Origin: an uncultured Lachnospiraceae bacterium
Lineage (GTDB): Bacteria > Bacillota > Clostridia > Lachnospirales > Lachnospiraceae
Reading direction: 5' to 3'
Length of the DNA: 64,000 nucleotides
Assembly (NCBI GenBank): GCA_910585905.1
Contig: CAJUID010000006.1
Coordinates: forward strand, 1-64,000
A model generated the notes under the pieces. That model was not told the origin of the DNA. It did no database searches and saw nothing but the letters and a program-made list of their open reading frames with translations. Each line of letters starts with the position of its first letter. Position 1 is the stretch's first letter. This document shows positions 44,242 to 52,768 of the stretch, piece after piece. The position numbers and the translations under genes are program-made.

Positions 44242-45103
44242 ACCGTTTGTTCTCTATCAACTGCATGTACACTTCCTCTAGGCTGCCATCTACTTCAAAA
44301 GCATTTTCATGTGGCTTCTCATCACTTATCACCCTTAGTCTTGCCATACCTTTATGGCGCTGTACCCTGCTTACTTTATATTCTTTTTTGATGCGGTTTA
44401 TTTCATCCATATCCTTTAAATCGCACTGCCATACTTTATTTTCTAGGCGGGATATCGCTGTCTCTGTTTCCTCATTTAACAAGATTGTACCCTTATTTAG
44501 GATAATTACCTGTTCCGCAAGGTCTTCTACATCAGATACAATATGTGTAGCAAAAATAATAATTTTATTTTCTGCCAAATCTGCAAGGAGCTTTTTCAAG
44601 TTCATCCTCTCATTCGGGTCAAGTCCTGCTGTCGGCTCATCTAGTATAAGGATTTCAGGATCATTTAGCAGTGCTTGCGCAATACTCACCCTCTGTTTCA
44701 TCCCACCAGAATACTTCTTCAGTTTTTTCTCTTTCTCATCCCATAGGTTGACTAACCTCAGGCATTTTTCGATTGCCTCATCAGCATTGCCTACTCCTTT
44801 CAGCCCTGCTATATACCGGAGAAATGTGTATGCATTAAAATCAGGGTAATACCCCGCTTTCTGCGGAACATAACCAAGCTTTTCCCTGTACTCTTCTCCC
44901 ATACCATAGATATCTTTTCCGTTATAATATATCCCGCCAGAAACTGGTTCTTCTACTGTGCAGATCATTCGGATTGTCGTAGATTTCCCAGCCCCATTTG
45001 GCCCCATAAAGCCATAAATCCCCGGTCTAAAAGTAAGGTTTAGATTATCTAAAATTACTTTTTGTCCATAACTCTGCCTGATATCTTTTAATTCCAATCT
45101 CAT
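44207..45103 (-). CDS. ABC transporter ATP-binding protein, 3' end fused into the GH2 remnant
   Basis: 298 residues. Walker A GPNGAGKSTTIRM, signature YSGGMKQRVSIAQA, Walker B ILILDEPTAGLDP and switch IIFATHIVSDVE are intact, as is the C-terminal domain ending SLEEVYMQLIENK. The last nine or so residues (RYDCVDRDSAGQ) are read from the GH2 remnant in another frame. The ATPase core should still work. It is the last intact gene of the ABC cluster and follows the second permease by 25 nt. Confidence 0.85.
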   Translation of the reverse strand: MRLELKDIRQSYGQKVILDNLNLTFRPGIYGFMGPNGAGKSTTIRMICTVEEPVSGGIYYNGKDIYGMGEEYREKLGYVPQKAGYYPDFNAYTFLRYIAGLKGVGNADEAIEKCLRLVNLWDEKEKKLKKYSGGMKQRVSIAQALLNDPEILILDEPTAGLDPNERMNLKKLLADLAENKIIIFATHIVSDVEDLAEQVIILNKGTILLNEETETAISRLENKVWQCDLKDMDEINRIKKEYKVSRVQRHKGMARLRVISDEKPHENAFEVDGSLEEVYMQLIENKRYDCVDRDSAGQ

Positions 45104-45128
45104 CCTAATTCCTCATTTCTATAAAAAT

Positions 45129-46169
45129 CTAAGCCGCAAAATATTTGTGCTTCTTAATTAGTTTCAGAAAGAAAAATATCCCTCCAGCGGTTAATAACAC
45201 CACATAAATAACTTCTACTAAATATATCCACTGAACCGTGATTCCACTAACGGTCACTGGCATCCGCCTAGCTAAATCAAAAGTATTAATAATATTGTAT
45301 GGTGTCAGCGAAACAATTTTTCCAGCTATTTCCCTGTTGCCGACAAATGCTTCCACAACATCGGGGCGCAAAATAAATAATACCCCGAGACTAACACACA
45401 TTGCCACAACCGGGTTCTTAGCCAGAAAAGATACTGATAATGTGATAAAAAGAAAACTATTTACTGCCACAAAGGACAAAAATAAAGTATGTAGCCAGAG
45501 AATCCCAAAGTTCATATTTAATGGACTATCCCTAAGCAGGATATTAAGCTGTATGCTAGTATTCCATCCCCTTCCTTGTGTAAAGAGGAACATATGAACC
45601 GATGCTATGATTGCCACTACAAGAAACATGATATTTGTCATTAAAAACGCAAGTAATACCTTTGCCTTTGTACTCTTTTTTCTACCATTTCTCGCACTTA
45701 ACATAATTTCCTGCATCCCGCATGTTTTATCATAAGTAAAGATGCCTGAAAATACAACTGCAACAAAGATTGGTATATACTGCATATAACTAATCAAGTC
45801 AATTAGATATATCTGCCACTGTTCGTAAAATCCAAATATTATATCAAAACTAATATAAGGAAATGTATTCTCTATGCTTATTAATTTCCCATCTTCAAAA
45901 TAAATATGGTCATAATCAGTATAAATCTGTTTCACTTCTTCCTCTGATAATATATCCTTATAATCTTCCCAAAATCTTTCCGCACTTGAATCTGTCAAAA
46001 GTTCATTATGTTTTTCAAAAATGTCTATTCTCTGTTGAAATTCTTCATAATCTGGCATGATGTACAAAGCATTACTAATCTGCGGTATTGCTATTATCAA
46101 AAAAATACCTATTAGCAGAATACAGGTTAATTTTCTCTTAAAAAGCTTATATGCCTCTAAATATAACAT
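45129..46169 (-). CDS. ABC-type membrane protein (permease-like), paralogue 1
   Basis: 346 residues with an N-terminal membrane helix (about 12-32), an extracytoplasmic acidic segment (about 35-110) and at least five further membrane segments. The loop MQEIMLSARNGRKKSTKAKV is the cytoplasmic motif typical of ABC-2-type permeases in this cluster. It is clearly homologous along its whole length to the next gene upstream, so the pair arose by duplication and may form a heterodimer with the ATPase encoded just downstream. I use the ATG at 46169; a GTG lies one codon before. Confidence 0.8.
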   Translation of the reverse strand: MLYLEAYKLFKRKLTCILLIGIFLIIAIPQISNALYIMPDYEEFQQRIDIFEKHNELLTDSSAERFWEDYKDILSEEEVKQIYTDYDHIYFEDGKLISIENTFPYISFDIIFGFYEQWQIYLIDLISYMQYIPIFVAVVFSGIFTYDKTCGMQEIMLSARNGRKKSTKAKVLLAFLMTNIMFLVVAIIASVHMFLFTQGRGWNTSIQLNILLRDSPLNMNFGILWLHTLFLSFVAVNSFLFITLSVSFLAKNPVVAMCVSLGVLFILRPDVVEAFVGNREIAGKIVSLTPYNIINTFDLARRMPVTVSGITVQWIYLVEVIYVVLLTAGGIFFFLKLIKKHKYFAA

Positions 46170-46265
46170 CACTCTCTCTCCTCTTTCCTATAACGTCTAA
46201 TCTCAGTTTCATTTTTAATCAATTCGAGATTTAATAGCCAAAATAAAAACTCATTTTCATAATAT

Positions 46266-47282
46266 TTATGTTGCAAAATACTTTTGCTGTTTCGCCAACT
46301 TCTGAAAGAAAAAAATCATTCCGATTGTAAGCAATATTACATAAACTACCTCTACAATATAAATCCATTGTACCGAGATACTGCCTATAGTGACTGGCGT
46401 CCTCTGCGCCAAATTAAAGGTGTTAATAATATTGCAGGGTGTCAGCGAAATTATTTTATGCGCTATTTCCACATCAGAAATATATATATCCATGACATCA
46501 GGGCGCAATATAAACAAAATCGCAAGGCTAATGCACATTGCCGTCACCGGACTCTTTGCTAGAAAAGATACTGATAATGTTATCAAAAGGATTGTATTGA
46601 TTGCTAGAAATGATAAAAACAAAGTATGTAGCCAGAGAACACTATAACTCATATCCAACGGGCTTTCCATCAGCCAGACAGAGAGCTGGATGTTTGTTTT
46701 CCATCCCCTTCCCTGTGTAATAAAAAGCATTCTGAACAGTGCTATGCATGTTATCACAAGAAACATACTATTCGCCACTAAAAATGCAAGAAGCACCTTG
46801 GCTTTGGTGCATTTTTTTCTACCATTCCTTGCACTTAACATAATCTCCTGCATTCCGCATACCTTATCATAAGTAAAGATTCCTGAAAATACAGCTGCAA
46901 TAAATACGGGGATAAATTGTATATAGTCAATAAAACCAGACAGAAACATTTGCCACCCTTCATAATACCCAAATATTATATCAAAACTGACATTAGGTAA
47001 GATGCCTATTAGCATTTCCAGATATTCACTTTCATAATATAATTGTCCCGCTCCCTCATCTGACGATGACTCTTGATAATCCTCCCAAAATCCCTTAATA
47101 CGTGCTTCAGTTAAAATCCCACTGTGTTTCTCAAATATCTCTATTTTTTGCTGTATTTCTTCATAACCCGAACTTTGGTATAAATAACCGCCTACTTCCA
47201 GAACGATTATTAATATAGGAATTAGTAACAGAACACAGACTAACTTTCTTTTAAAAAATTTGTGAGCTTCTAAATATAACAT
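46266..47282 (-). CDS. ABC-type membrane protein (permease-like), paralogue 2
   Basis: 338 residues, same plan as its neighbour: MLYLEAHKFFKRKLVCVLLL start, acidic extracytoplasmic part, MQEIMLSARNGRKKCTKAKV loop, and a C-terminal helix before the KLAKQQKYFAT tail. The paralogue shares the tail motif KHKYFAA. The start at 47282 has a GAGAGG site; the frame is open 13 codons further. It lies about 100 bp after the first ATPase gene. Confidence 0.8.
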   Translation of the reverse strand: MLYLEAHKFFKRKLVCVLLLIPILIIVLEVGGYLYQSSGYEEIQQKIEIFEKHSGILTEARIKGFWEDYQESSSDEGAGQLYYESEYLEMLIGILPNVSFDIIFGYYEGWQMFLSGFIDYIQFIPVFIAAVFSGIFTYDKVCGMQEIMLSARNGRKKCTKAKVLLAFLVANSMFLVITCIALFRMLFITQGRGWKTNIQLSVWLMESPLDMSYSVLWLHTLFLSFLAINTILLITLSVSFLAKSPVTAMCISLAILFILRPDVMDIYISDVEIAHKIISLTPCNIINTFNLAQRTPVTIGSISVQWIYIVEVVYVILLTIGMIFFFQKLAKQQKYFAT

Positions 47283-47384
47283 TTTTCCAACCTCTCCATC
47301 TTTTGTTTTATATATTAGCATGAAAAGTACAAAGTGTCTCTGGGTGAATCTTTAATACTTATTATATCTGTATTTTGATTAGTT

Positions 47385-48023
47385 TTAACGTTTTTTTAAT
47401 ATCCCTGCATCCATCTCATACACTTCATCGCAAAGTTTTTCAATATCTTCTCGGTTATGGCTTGCCATCAAAATGGTTTTACCCTGTTTCTTTAACTCCA
47501 AAAGCAATTCTCTTATATCATTCACCCCCTGGTTATCTAGCCCATTCATTGGCTCATCCAGCACAAGAATATCCTGTCCCTCCATAAATGCCTGCGCAAG
47601 GCCAAGTCTTTGGCGCATCCCAAGTGAATATTTTCCAACATGCTTCCTACTCTTAGGATCTAGCCCGACCTGCTCCATTGCCTGATAAATTTCTTCTTTT
47701 CCAATAATCCCTCGGATATCCGCAAGATACTTAAGGTTTCTGTATCCTGAAAAATTGCCTAAAAATCCTGGTGTTTCAATAATACTCCCGATTCCCTCAG
47801 GAATGTCCACATCTTTACTAACCCGCTTTCCTTTGACCGTAATAGTGCCAGATGTTAATTGATGGAACCCACAGACCGCTTTAAAAAGTACCGTTTTTCC
47901 ACTTCCATTCCTGCCTATGATCCCACAAATGCTTCCTTTGTCTATGTTCAGCGAAACATCATGCAGCACGGTTGTTTTCCCAAATCTTTTCACCGCATGG
48001 CTTATTTGAATAACCTTTTCCAT
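47385..48023 (-). CDS. ABC transporter ATP-binding protein (short form)
   Basis: 212 residues without the C-terminal extension. Walker A is GRNGSGKTVLFKAV, the signature is YSLGMRQRLGLAQA, Walker B is ILVLDEPMNGLDNQG and the switch is LMASHNRED. It follows the two upstream membrane proteins by 35 nt, and probably energises them, while the second ATPase serves the duplicated permeases. The start at 48023 has a GAGGTG site. Confidence 0.87.
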   Translation of the reverse strand: MEKVIQISHAVKRFGKTTVLHDVSLNIDKGSICGIIGRNGSGKTVLFKAVCGFHQLTSGTITVKGKRVSKDVDIPEGIGSIIETPGFLGNFSGYRNLKYLADIRGIIGKEEIYQAMEQVGLDPKSRKHVGKYSLGMRQRLGLAQAFMEGQDILVLDEPMNGLDNQGVNDIRELLLELKKQGKTILMASHNREDIEKLCDEVYEMDAGILKKR

Positions 48024-48058
48024 AATACACCTCATTTCTATATCAAAACATAAGTCTT

Positions 48059-48907
48059 TTATATTTCAATCTGAATTTTCCTTTTTTTCATTAGCCACTG
48101 GTTTATAAACCAAAGTATTACAAATGAAAAAAATAATACTCCGCTCATTATATATATATCATCTGGATTTTTATCAGACAAATCATTCCAGCGCTGCGGT
48201 GAAAAACGGTTAAATTGGCGCACCCAGTCCTCTGACATTTCTGAAAGGAACATCCACATCAGGCTCCATGCTGACAAAATAGCGGTGCCCACTTTTCCCC
48301 CATTCAGGCCATTTAACAAAAACTCCAGCATGCCATAGCAGATTCCACTTAGGCCGAACAAAAGTGCAGATGCAAAAATAGCCTGCCACGGCATATATTG
48401 TGAAATCACGCTGTAGGATACCCGGACGACATTGTCATACCCCATATCTGCAAGCTTTCCTGCAGCAGCCGTTCCCCAGACCTTCCCCCAATCCCCAAAT
48501 TCAATGCAAGGCAATACCGTTAATATAGAAAAAAGAAGCTGCTCCGCCACATATATTACGCTTACCAGAACAATCGAAAGCATCTGGCCACATGCATAAC
48601 ATCCAATACCACTCCTTTGCAGAATCTGTTTTTGCCCGTTATCTTTTAATGGCAAATCACTAAACAAAAATATTAAGAGTAAAAATGCAATGTTACAATA
48701 CACATTGTCTGAAAAATAAAACGGCAGCCCTGCCGGGACAAGCTTTAGGTCAAAGTCCATTGCCAATTGCCGCAAAGACATCACAAATAAATCCATAAAC
48801 ATCCATGACATTGCTGATAGTACAAAAAATTTTACAGAAAGGACTATGATTTTTGTCTCGTATAGCGCCACACGCCATATCCTAATTATATTGTCAATTA
48901 TTTTCAT
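48059..48907 (-). CDS. membrane protein of ABC cluster, unknown family
   Basis: 282 residues with about six membrane segments (for example YCNIAFLLLIFLFSDLPL and DIYIMSGVLFFSFVILWFI). It begins MKIIDNIIRIWRVALYETK after a GGAGGG site. Its start overlaps the end of the preceding gene by 4 nt (ATGA), so they are co-translated. I place it as a permease half on context, not on a recognised domain. Confidence 0.7.
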   Translation of the reverse strand: MKIIDNIIRIWRVALYETKIIVLSVKFFVLSAMSWMFMDLFVMSLRQLAMDFDLKLVPAGLPFYFSDNVYCNIAFLLLIFLFSDLPLKDNGQKQILQRSGIGCYACGQMLSIVLVSVIYVAEQLLFSILTVLPCIEFGDWGKVWGTAAAGKLADMGYDNVVRVSYSVISQYMPWQAIFASALLFGLSGICYGMLEFLLNGLNGGKVGTAILSAWSLMWMFLSEMSEDWVRQFNRFSPQRWNDLSDKNPDDIYIMSGVLFFSFVILWFINQWLMKKRKIQIEI

Positions 48908-49734
48908 TCCATCCCTCCCCCAAATGTCCTGTTTCTCCGCAATGCATACCGAAAAAGAAAAAAAACAAGTATTGCAGCAACAAAAGTATATACTACAACA
49001 AGAAAGAATGCATCCCATTCACTGATCCCAAACAAAAACGATGCCGCATTTTCCTCCGTATAGAGTGTCCTCGGTTGAAGCCAATCCGGAATCCATTCAA
49101 ACCTTACCAACATAAACTGGTTGAAATACCACAAAAGTACCGGAAGTGATGCCGCTGTTCTCCGATTGGGGACAAAAACAGAAAATGCCATAGCAAGCAA
49201 TGCATAAAAAGCAGCACGGAACCCGCAGATTCCAAACAAGATAAAACAATATGACACGTAGTTTCCCTGGGCGAAAAGTCCGTCTTCCATACCAGAAAAA
49301 GAAGGGTTCGATGATAAAAACGGCTGCCCAAAACCCAACATTAAAATGACTACGCTAAATAATTCTGCAAGCACAGCACACAGCCATGCCGACAGCATGA
49401 CATGCACCACCCTTCCTAATGCATAGCGTGTGCAGCCAAGCCTCTGAATCCGCATATAAACAGCATTTTCCTCAAAATCTTCTGCATAAAGACCAGATCC
49501 CAGAAAAGCACAAAGACAAAGGCCTGCATATTTAAAAAGCACGGAACCCGCTGTAGAGACGATATAATAAACTGCGCCATTTAGTTCCCGTTCCCTTAGC
49601 AGTACACCTTCTGGTACACTGGCAAGGATGTCTAAAACAATAAACATTGCAGAAAAAAACACTGCAAAAAGAAATGTCGGTGTTATAAACCACCTTGTAA
49701 TTTCCGTTAGGAAAATATGCCTTCTATTCCCCAT
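48904..49734 (-). CDS. membrane protein of ABC cluster, unknown family
   Basis: 276 residues with about six membrane segments, including FITPTFLFAVFFSAMFIVLD, CAVLAELFSVVILMLGFG and FFLVVVYTFVAAILVFFLFR. No catalytic motif is visible. It lies 18 nt after the lipoprotein gene, lacks a clear ribosome binding site of its own and overlaps the next gene by 4 nt, so it is probably translated by coupling. It is probably the partner of that protein in an ABC exporter. Confidence 0.68.
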   Translation of the reverse strand: MGNRRHIFLTEITRWFITPTFLFAVFFSAMFIVLDILASVPEGVLLRERELNGAVYYIVSTAGSVLFKYAGLCLCAFLGSGLYAEDFEENAVYMRIQRLGCTRYALGRVVHVMLSAWLCAVLAELFSVVILMLGFGQPFLSSNPSFSGMEDGLFAQGNYVSYCFILFGICGFRAAFYALLAMAFSVFVPNRRTAASLPVLLWYFNQFMLVRFEWIPDWLQPRTLYTEENAASFLFGISEWDAFFLVVVYTFVAAILVFFLFRYALRRNRTFGGGME

Positions 49735-49752
49735 GTTCTTTTTTTATTCCCC

Positions 49753-51054
49753 CTATTCCATTGCAGTAATTCCCTCAACAATTGCTTCTCCGGTAAAGGC
49801 ATCATAGAAAAAAAATTGACTTCCGTTGGAATCATTATTGTATACCTTTACTCTCCAGAATGGCGCAACAGTTGGCTGGATTTCTCCCTCATTTCCATCT
49901 GTAAAATATCCCGTATAAACAATGTTTACTTCCGTAACTGTAACAGGTCTAATAAGAATTTGTTTTTCATAAAATATTTTAATTTTATTAAGAATAGCAT
50001 TTGAGTCCACAACCTGCTCAGCTTCTTTATACACATCTCCTTCCATGCGGATATTATTAATATCCAAAGCAATGATCCCCTCCTTTGAGAGGTGGCACAT
50101 TATTGATGGATTGCACAATCCAATTAAAGTATTATTTGGTGTGGACATCCTTGCAAGCTTACTAGCCGTCTCCCCTTCTTTCAATTGATAACTTAGATAT
50201 GATTCCGTATATGGAAATCCTTTTACATCATAGTAATAACGATAGCTACAATATTCCTGTTTGGATTCTAAATGAGTAATATCCGTTTGATAAACATTAT
50301 TTAATGCAACAATTGATTCTTCCGTGACGGGGATACAATCCCATGTATCACTTAAATCCCTTCCTAATAATTTTTCAAGATAATCCTTTAATTCCTCCCC
50401 AGTTTGTCTCTTGTCTTTTATAAAGGATACCTCCATATTTTTAAAATCCTTAAGATATTGTAAAATCTTATGCTCTATCTGGGTAGACATAGCCTTACTT
50501 TTCTCTTCGAGTCGAATATACATAATTGGACAATACACACCTTTATCATAGCCATACCTGTCATCACCAGTTCCCCACGAGGTATTAAATGTATAAAGAT
50601 TCCCATTTTTATCTTGAAATGTGCTTCTAGCAATTATTTCTTTAGCCTTATTATCATACGCATCGAATCTCGGCTTTTTGTAAAACTTTCCACTTAATTT
50701 TTCTGAAAGCATACTCATAATTACTGAAAGGTCTTTTCCAAATAAAGTCGGTTTTTTCATAAATTCATTTATATCATTCAAATCCTTTGTCTCAAAATAA
50801 TGTTTCATATAAAATTTTTTTAAGCCATTTTTATATTTATCTATAGGTGTAACCTGTGCGTCTATTTTTACATTTTCGGTTAAATTAAATTCAGCTGTTC
50901 CTGTTGTTTTTTCCTCTTTTGTAAAAATATCCCGATATATATTTTTTTCTTCTTTACTTATAATTTTCTTTTTATTATGCTGACATCCACCTATTAATAA
51001 CGTAAAACAAATCCCCAGATATATTAATTGTCTTTTTGATTTCAATAAGCTCAC
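49753..51054 (-). CDS. exported lipoprotein of the ABC cluster
   Basis: 433 residues with a lipobox at the N-terminus (LGICFTLLIGGCQ, Cys at about residue 24). The mature protein is long and beta-rich without recognised catalytic residues; it may belong to the DUF6034-type lipoproteins, a loose guess. It starts with GTG (51054) close to a GAAGGAA motif, or with an internal TTG. A dispersed repeat ends 19 nt upstream. Its place at the head of the ABC genes suggests a substrate-binding or signal-capturing role. Confidence 0.72.
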   Translation of the reverse strand: MSLLKSKRQLIYLGICFTLLIGGCQHNKKKIISKEEKNIYRDIFTKEEKTTGTAEFNLTENVKIDAQVTPIDKYKNGLKKFYMKHYFETKDLNDINEFMKKPTLFGKDLSVIMSMLSEKLSGKFYKKPRFDAYDNKAKEIIARSTFQDKNGNLYTFNTSWGTGDDRYGYDKGVYCPIMYIRLEEKSKAMSTQIEHKILQYLKDFKNMEVSFIKDKRQTGEELKDYLEKLLGRDLSDTWDCIPVTEESIVALNNVYQTDITHLESKQEYCSYRYYYDVKGFPYTESYLSYQLKEGETASKLARMSTPNNTLIGLCNPSIMCHLSKEGIIALDINNIRMEGDVYKEAEQVVDSNAILNKIKIFYEKQILIRPVTVTEVNIVYTGYFTDGNEGEIQPTVAPFWRVKVYNNDSNGSQFFFYDAFTGEAIVEGITAME

Positions 51055-51072
51055 TTCCTTCTTTTTTATTTT

Positions 51073-51248
51073 CGCGTAAGCAACGAGCCAAACGTAATGC
51101 TTGCAAGGAACTGAAAGTTCCTTTGCACTTGGCGAATGCGCGCGGGTCTAATACCCTGCCACTTGGGGCGGAATTTGCCAAGGAACCGAATGGTTCCTTT
51201 AGAGAAACTAAGTCATACCCCGTTGCTCTGCAGCGAGGTATTTGACTA
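51073..51248 (+). repeat. dispersed intergenic repeat, family 1, copy C (longest)
   Basis: Edge TTATTTTCGCGTAAGCAACG, then GAGCCAAACGTAATGCTTGC, a hairpin GGAACTGAAAGTTCC, GCGCGCGGGTCTAATACCC, a second hairpin GGAACCGAATGGTTCC, and the terminal hairpin ATACCCCGTTGC / GCAGCGAGGTAT. It lies in the 5' region of the lipoprotein gene, so it would be part of its leader if transcription starts upstream. Confidence 0.7.
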
Positions 51249-51284
51249 TAACTTAACAAAGTTAGGTCTATTATCTATAAAATA

Positions 51285-51334
51285 ATGTAGTAGATAAGTG
51301 CAAATATACAACAACTTACACTTATCTACTACAT
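51285..51334 (-). terminator. terminator of the small exported-protein gene
   Basis: ATGTAGTAGATAAGTG and CACTTATCTACTACAT form a perfect 16-bp stem with a loop of about 18 nt; on the minus strand an AT-rich, T-containing run follows. It lies 26 nt beyond the stop codon. Confidence 0.7.
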
Positions 51335-51359
51335 ACTGTACTATTATTTAGACCCTAAT

Positions 51360-51821
51360 TTACGGAATAAAGCTACATTTTACACTTTCTAACATATCGT
51401 CTTTTGAACTCTTATTTAATGATAGCGTTAAGCGATATCGGTTACCTTTGTTTCCAGTACCAGAACGATATGGCATTTTACCAGTTGTTAGGGATGTTGT
51501 TCCTCTAAATTTGGCACTTTCAGTAGAAACAATTTCCCCTCTTAAATTTACCACATAAGTAGTTACCAAATCATCTGCCGGAATTCCTTTTTCCATATTA
51601 ACTGTTGCAGCTACATTTGCTATAGATTTTTCTACGCTTGTGGAAATTGTAATGGGAATTCCTTTTTTTAGTGTTATCGAATATGAATCACTATCTAATG
51701 GCATTATCCCATTATCATTCTCTGCGCTTGCCTTTGCAACCAAACTTCCGCTTGCCAGCATTACTACAGTCATTGTCGTAGCCACAAATGTTTTAAAAAT
51801 TTTTGACAATCCGTTTCTCAT
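51360..51821 (-). CDS. small exported protein, unknown
   Basis: 153 residues with a signal peptide (FVATTMTVVMLASGSLVAKA, cleavage near residue 32). The mature part is short, Ser/Thr-rich and beta-prone (YSITLKKGIPITISTSVEKS; RYRLTLSLNKSSKDD). I recognise no family. A GGAGA site precedes the ATG. It lies just upstream of the lipoprotein and ABC genes in the same direction but is separated by a terminator and a repeat, so linkage is possible rather than certain. It could be cargo or a partner of the lipoprotein. Confidence 0.65.
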   Translation of the reverse strand: MRNGLSKIFKTFVATTMTVVMLASGSLVAKASAENDNGIMPLDSDSYSITLKKGIPITISTSVEKSIANVAATVNMEKGIPADDLVTTYVVNLRGEIVSTESAKFRGTTSLTTGKMPYRSGTGNKGNRYRLTLSLNKSSKDDMLESVKCSFIP

Positions 51822-51960
51822 AAAATCTCCTTTCGTCCATCTAATACTTTTCTAATTTGATACAATCTTCCATTTCTCAATTCAATACATTGTTATATGC
51901 CCTACAATAATTCCTCCTTTCCAAAATGGAATAAATCTATAAATTGATGTTATAAGCATT

Positions 51961-51987
51961 ATACTCTGCTACAGAGCAATGGGGTAT
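51961..51987 (-). repeat. fragment of family 1 repeat (terminal hairpin)
   Basis: ATACTCTGCTACAGAGCAATGGGGTAT on this strand (written in part: ATACTCTGCTACAGAGCAAT) matches the complement of the terminal hairpin of copy C with four mismatches. The remainder of the 640-bp gap (51822-52461) is AT-rich and holds the leader described below, with nothing else I can name. Confidence 0.4.
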
Positions 51988-52384
51988 AAACTTGTCTAAT
52001 TGCTATTCTTTGTAAGTCCCCCATTATCGTGAACTAATACGGCACACTGCAGAATTTAGATTATAGATAAAATCGAGCAAGGCATTCCTTGATTTTTCTA
52101 TTTTATATTATATAATGATTATAATTATTTTTCAACAATAAATATTAAAATATAATCCTCTAATTTAAACGGAAATTTTTTACCGATTATTATTATTTGA
52201 TTTAATTATTAAATGAAACAGAATACATTACGATATTACATACACATTTTAAAAACAGTTCCAGGAAGCAATATCAAACTACCCATACAAAATAGAAAAA
52301 ACAAATGTCTAGTATGCATATTTTTTTCATTCCGTGAGAAACTTATTATGAATGCATAGCAGGCTGGATGATTTTTCATAGCCT

Positions 52385-52448
52385 GGCAAGTTTTGTGTCT
52401 GCGCGCTGTCTGTCACAAAACTTGCCTAATGCACAAAGGCAGCGCAGA
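52385..52448 (+). promoter_or_regulatory. structured leader of the DUF378 gene, pseudoknot candidate
   Basis: GGCAAGTTTTGTG (52385-52397) pairs perfectly with CACAAAACTTGCC (52414-52426). Its loop begins TCTGCGC (52398-52404), which is exactly complementary to GCGCAGA (52442-52448) immediately before the ribosome binding site GAGGCG. The two pairings form an H-type pseudoknot that could control access to the start codon at 52462. Confidence 0.5.
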
Positions 52449-52461
52449 AATGAGGCGAAAC

Positions 52462-52665
52462 ATGAAAATATTAGATTATGTTTTACTTACCCTTGTCATT
52501 GTAGGTGCCATAAACTGGGGATTAATCGGATTTATCCAGTTTGATCTGGTGCGGGTACTCTTTGGTGATATGAGCATCCTTTCCCGAATTGTTTATGGCC
52601 TGGTTGGTATCGGCGGCCTTTATGCAATCAGCTATTACGGCAGGATTGGATTTAACAACCGCTAA
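52462..52665 (+). CDS. DUF378 membrane protein
   Basis: 67 residues beginning MKILDYVLLTLVIVGAINWG with two membrane helices (about 5-25 and 42-60). The NWGLIGFIQFDLVRVLFG segment is the DUF378 signature; the role is unknown. A GAGG site lies 7 nt upstream of the ATG; a longer frame from 52393 runs through the leader hairpin and is not credible. It is one of only a few plus-strand genes and ends before a bidirectional terminator. Confidence 0.85.
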   Translation: MKILDYVLLTLVIVGAINWGLIGFIQFDLVRVLFGDMSILSRIVYGLVGIGGLYAISYYGRIGFNNR

Positions 52666-52730
52666 TCAGATCACTAGTGAATTTTAATATGAAAATGACA
52701 GATTTAGAAAGAAATAATGACAGAAAAAAC

Positions 52731-52765
52731 AATCAGCACCATCGGTTATACCGATGGTGCTGATT
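52731..52765. terminator. bidirectional terminator
   Basis: AATCAGCACCATCGG and CCGATGGTGCTGATT form a perfect 15-bp stem with a 5-nt loop, flanked by AAAAAAC on the left and GTTTTAATT on the right. It lies between the convergent DUF378 and dacF genes. Confidence 0.9.
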
Positions 52766-52768
52766 GTT

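Noticed and set aside
50975..51259. 94-codon minus-strand frame before the lipoprotein gene
   Set aside because: It is the translation of repeat copy C and overlaps the lipoprotein start in another frame.
44207..51821. bacteriocin biosynthesis cluster
   Set aside because: No modification enzyme, leader-type precursor or peptidase-containing exporter is present; only transport and surface proteins are seen.
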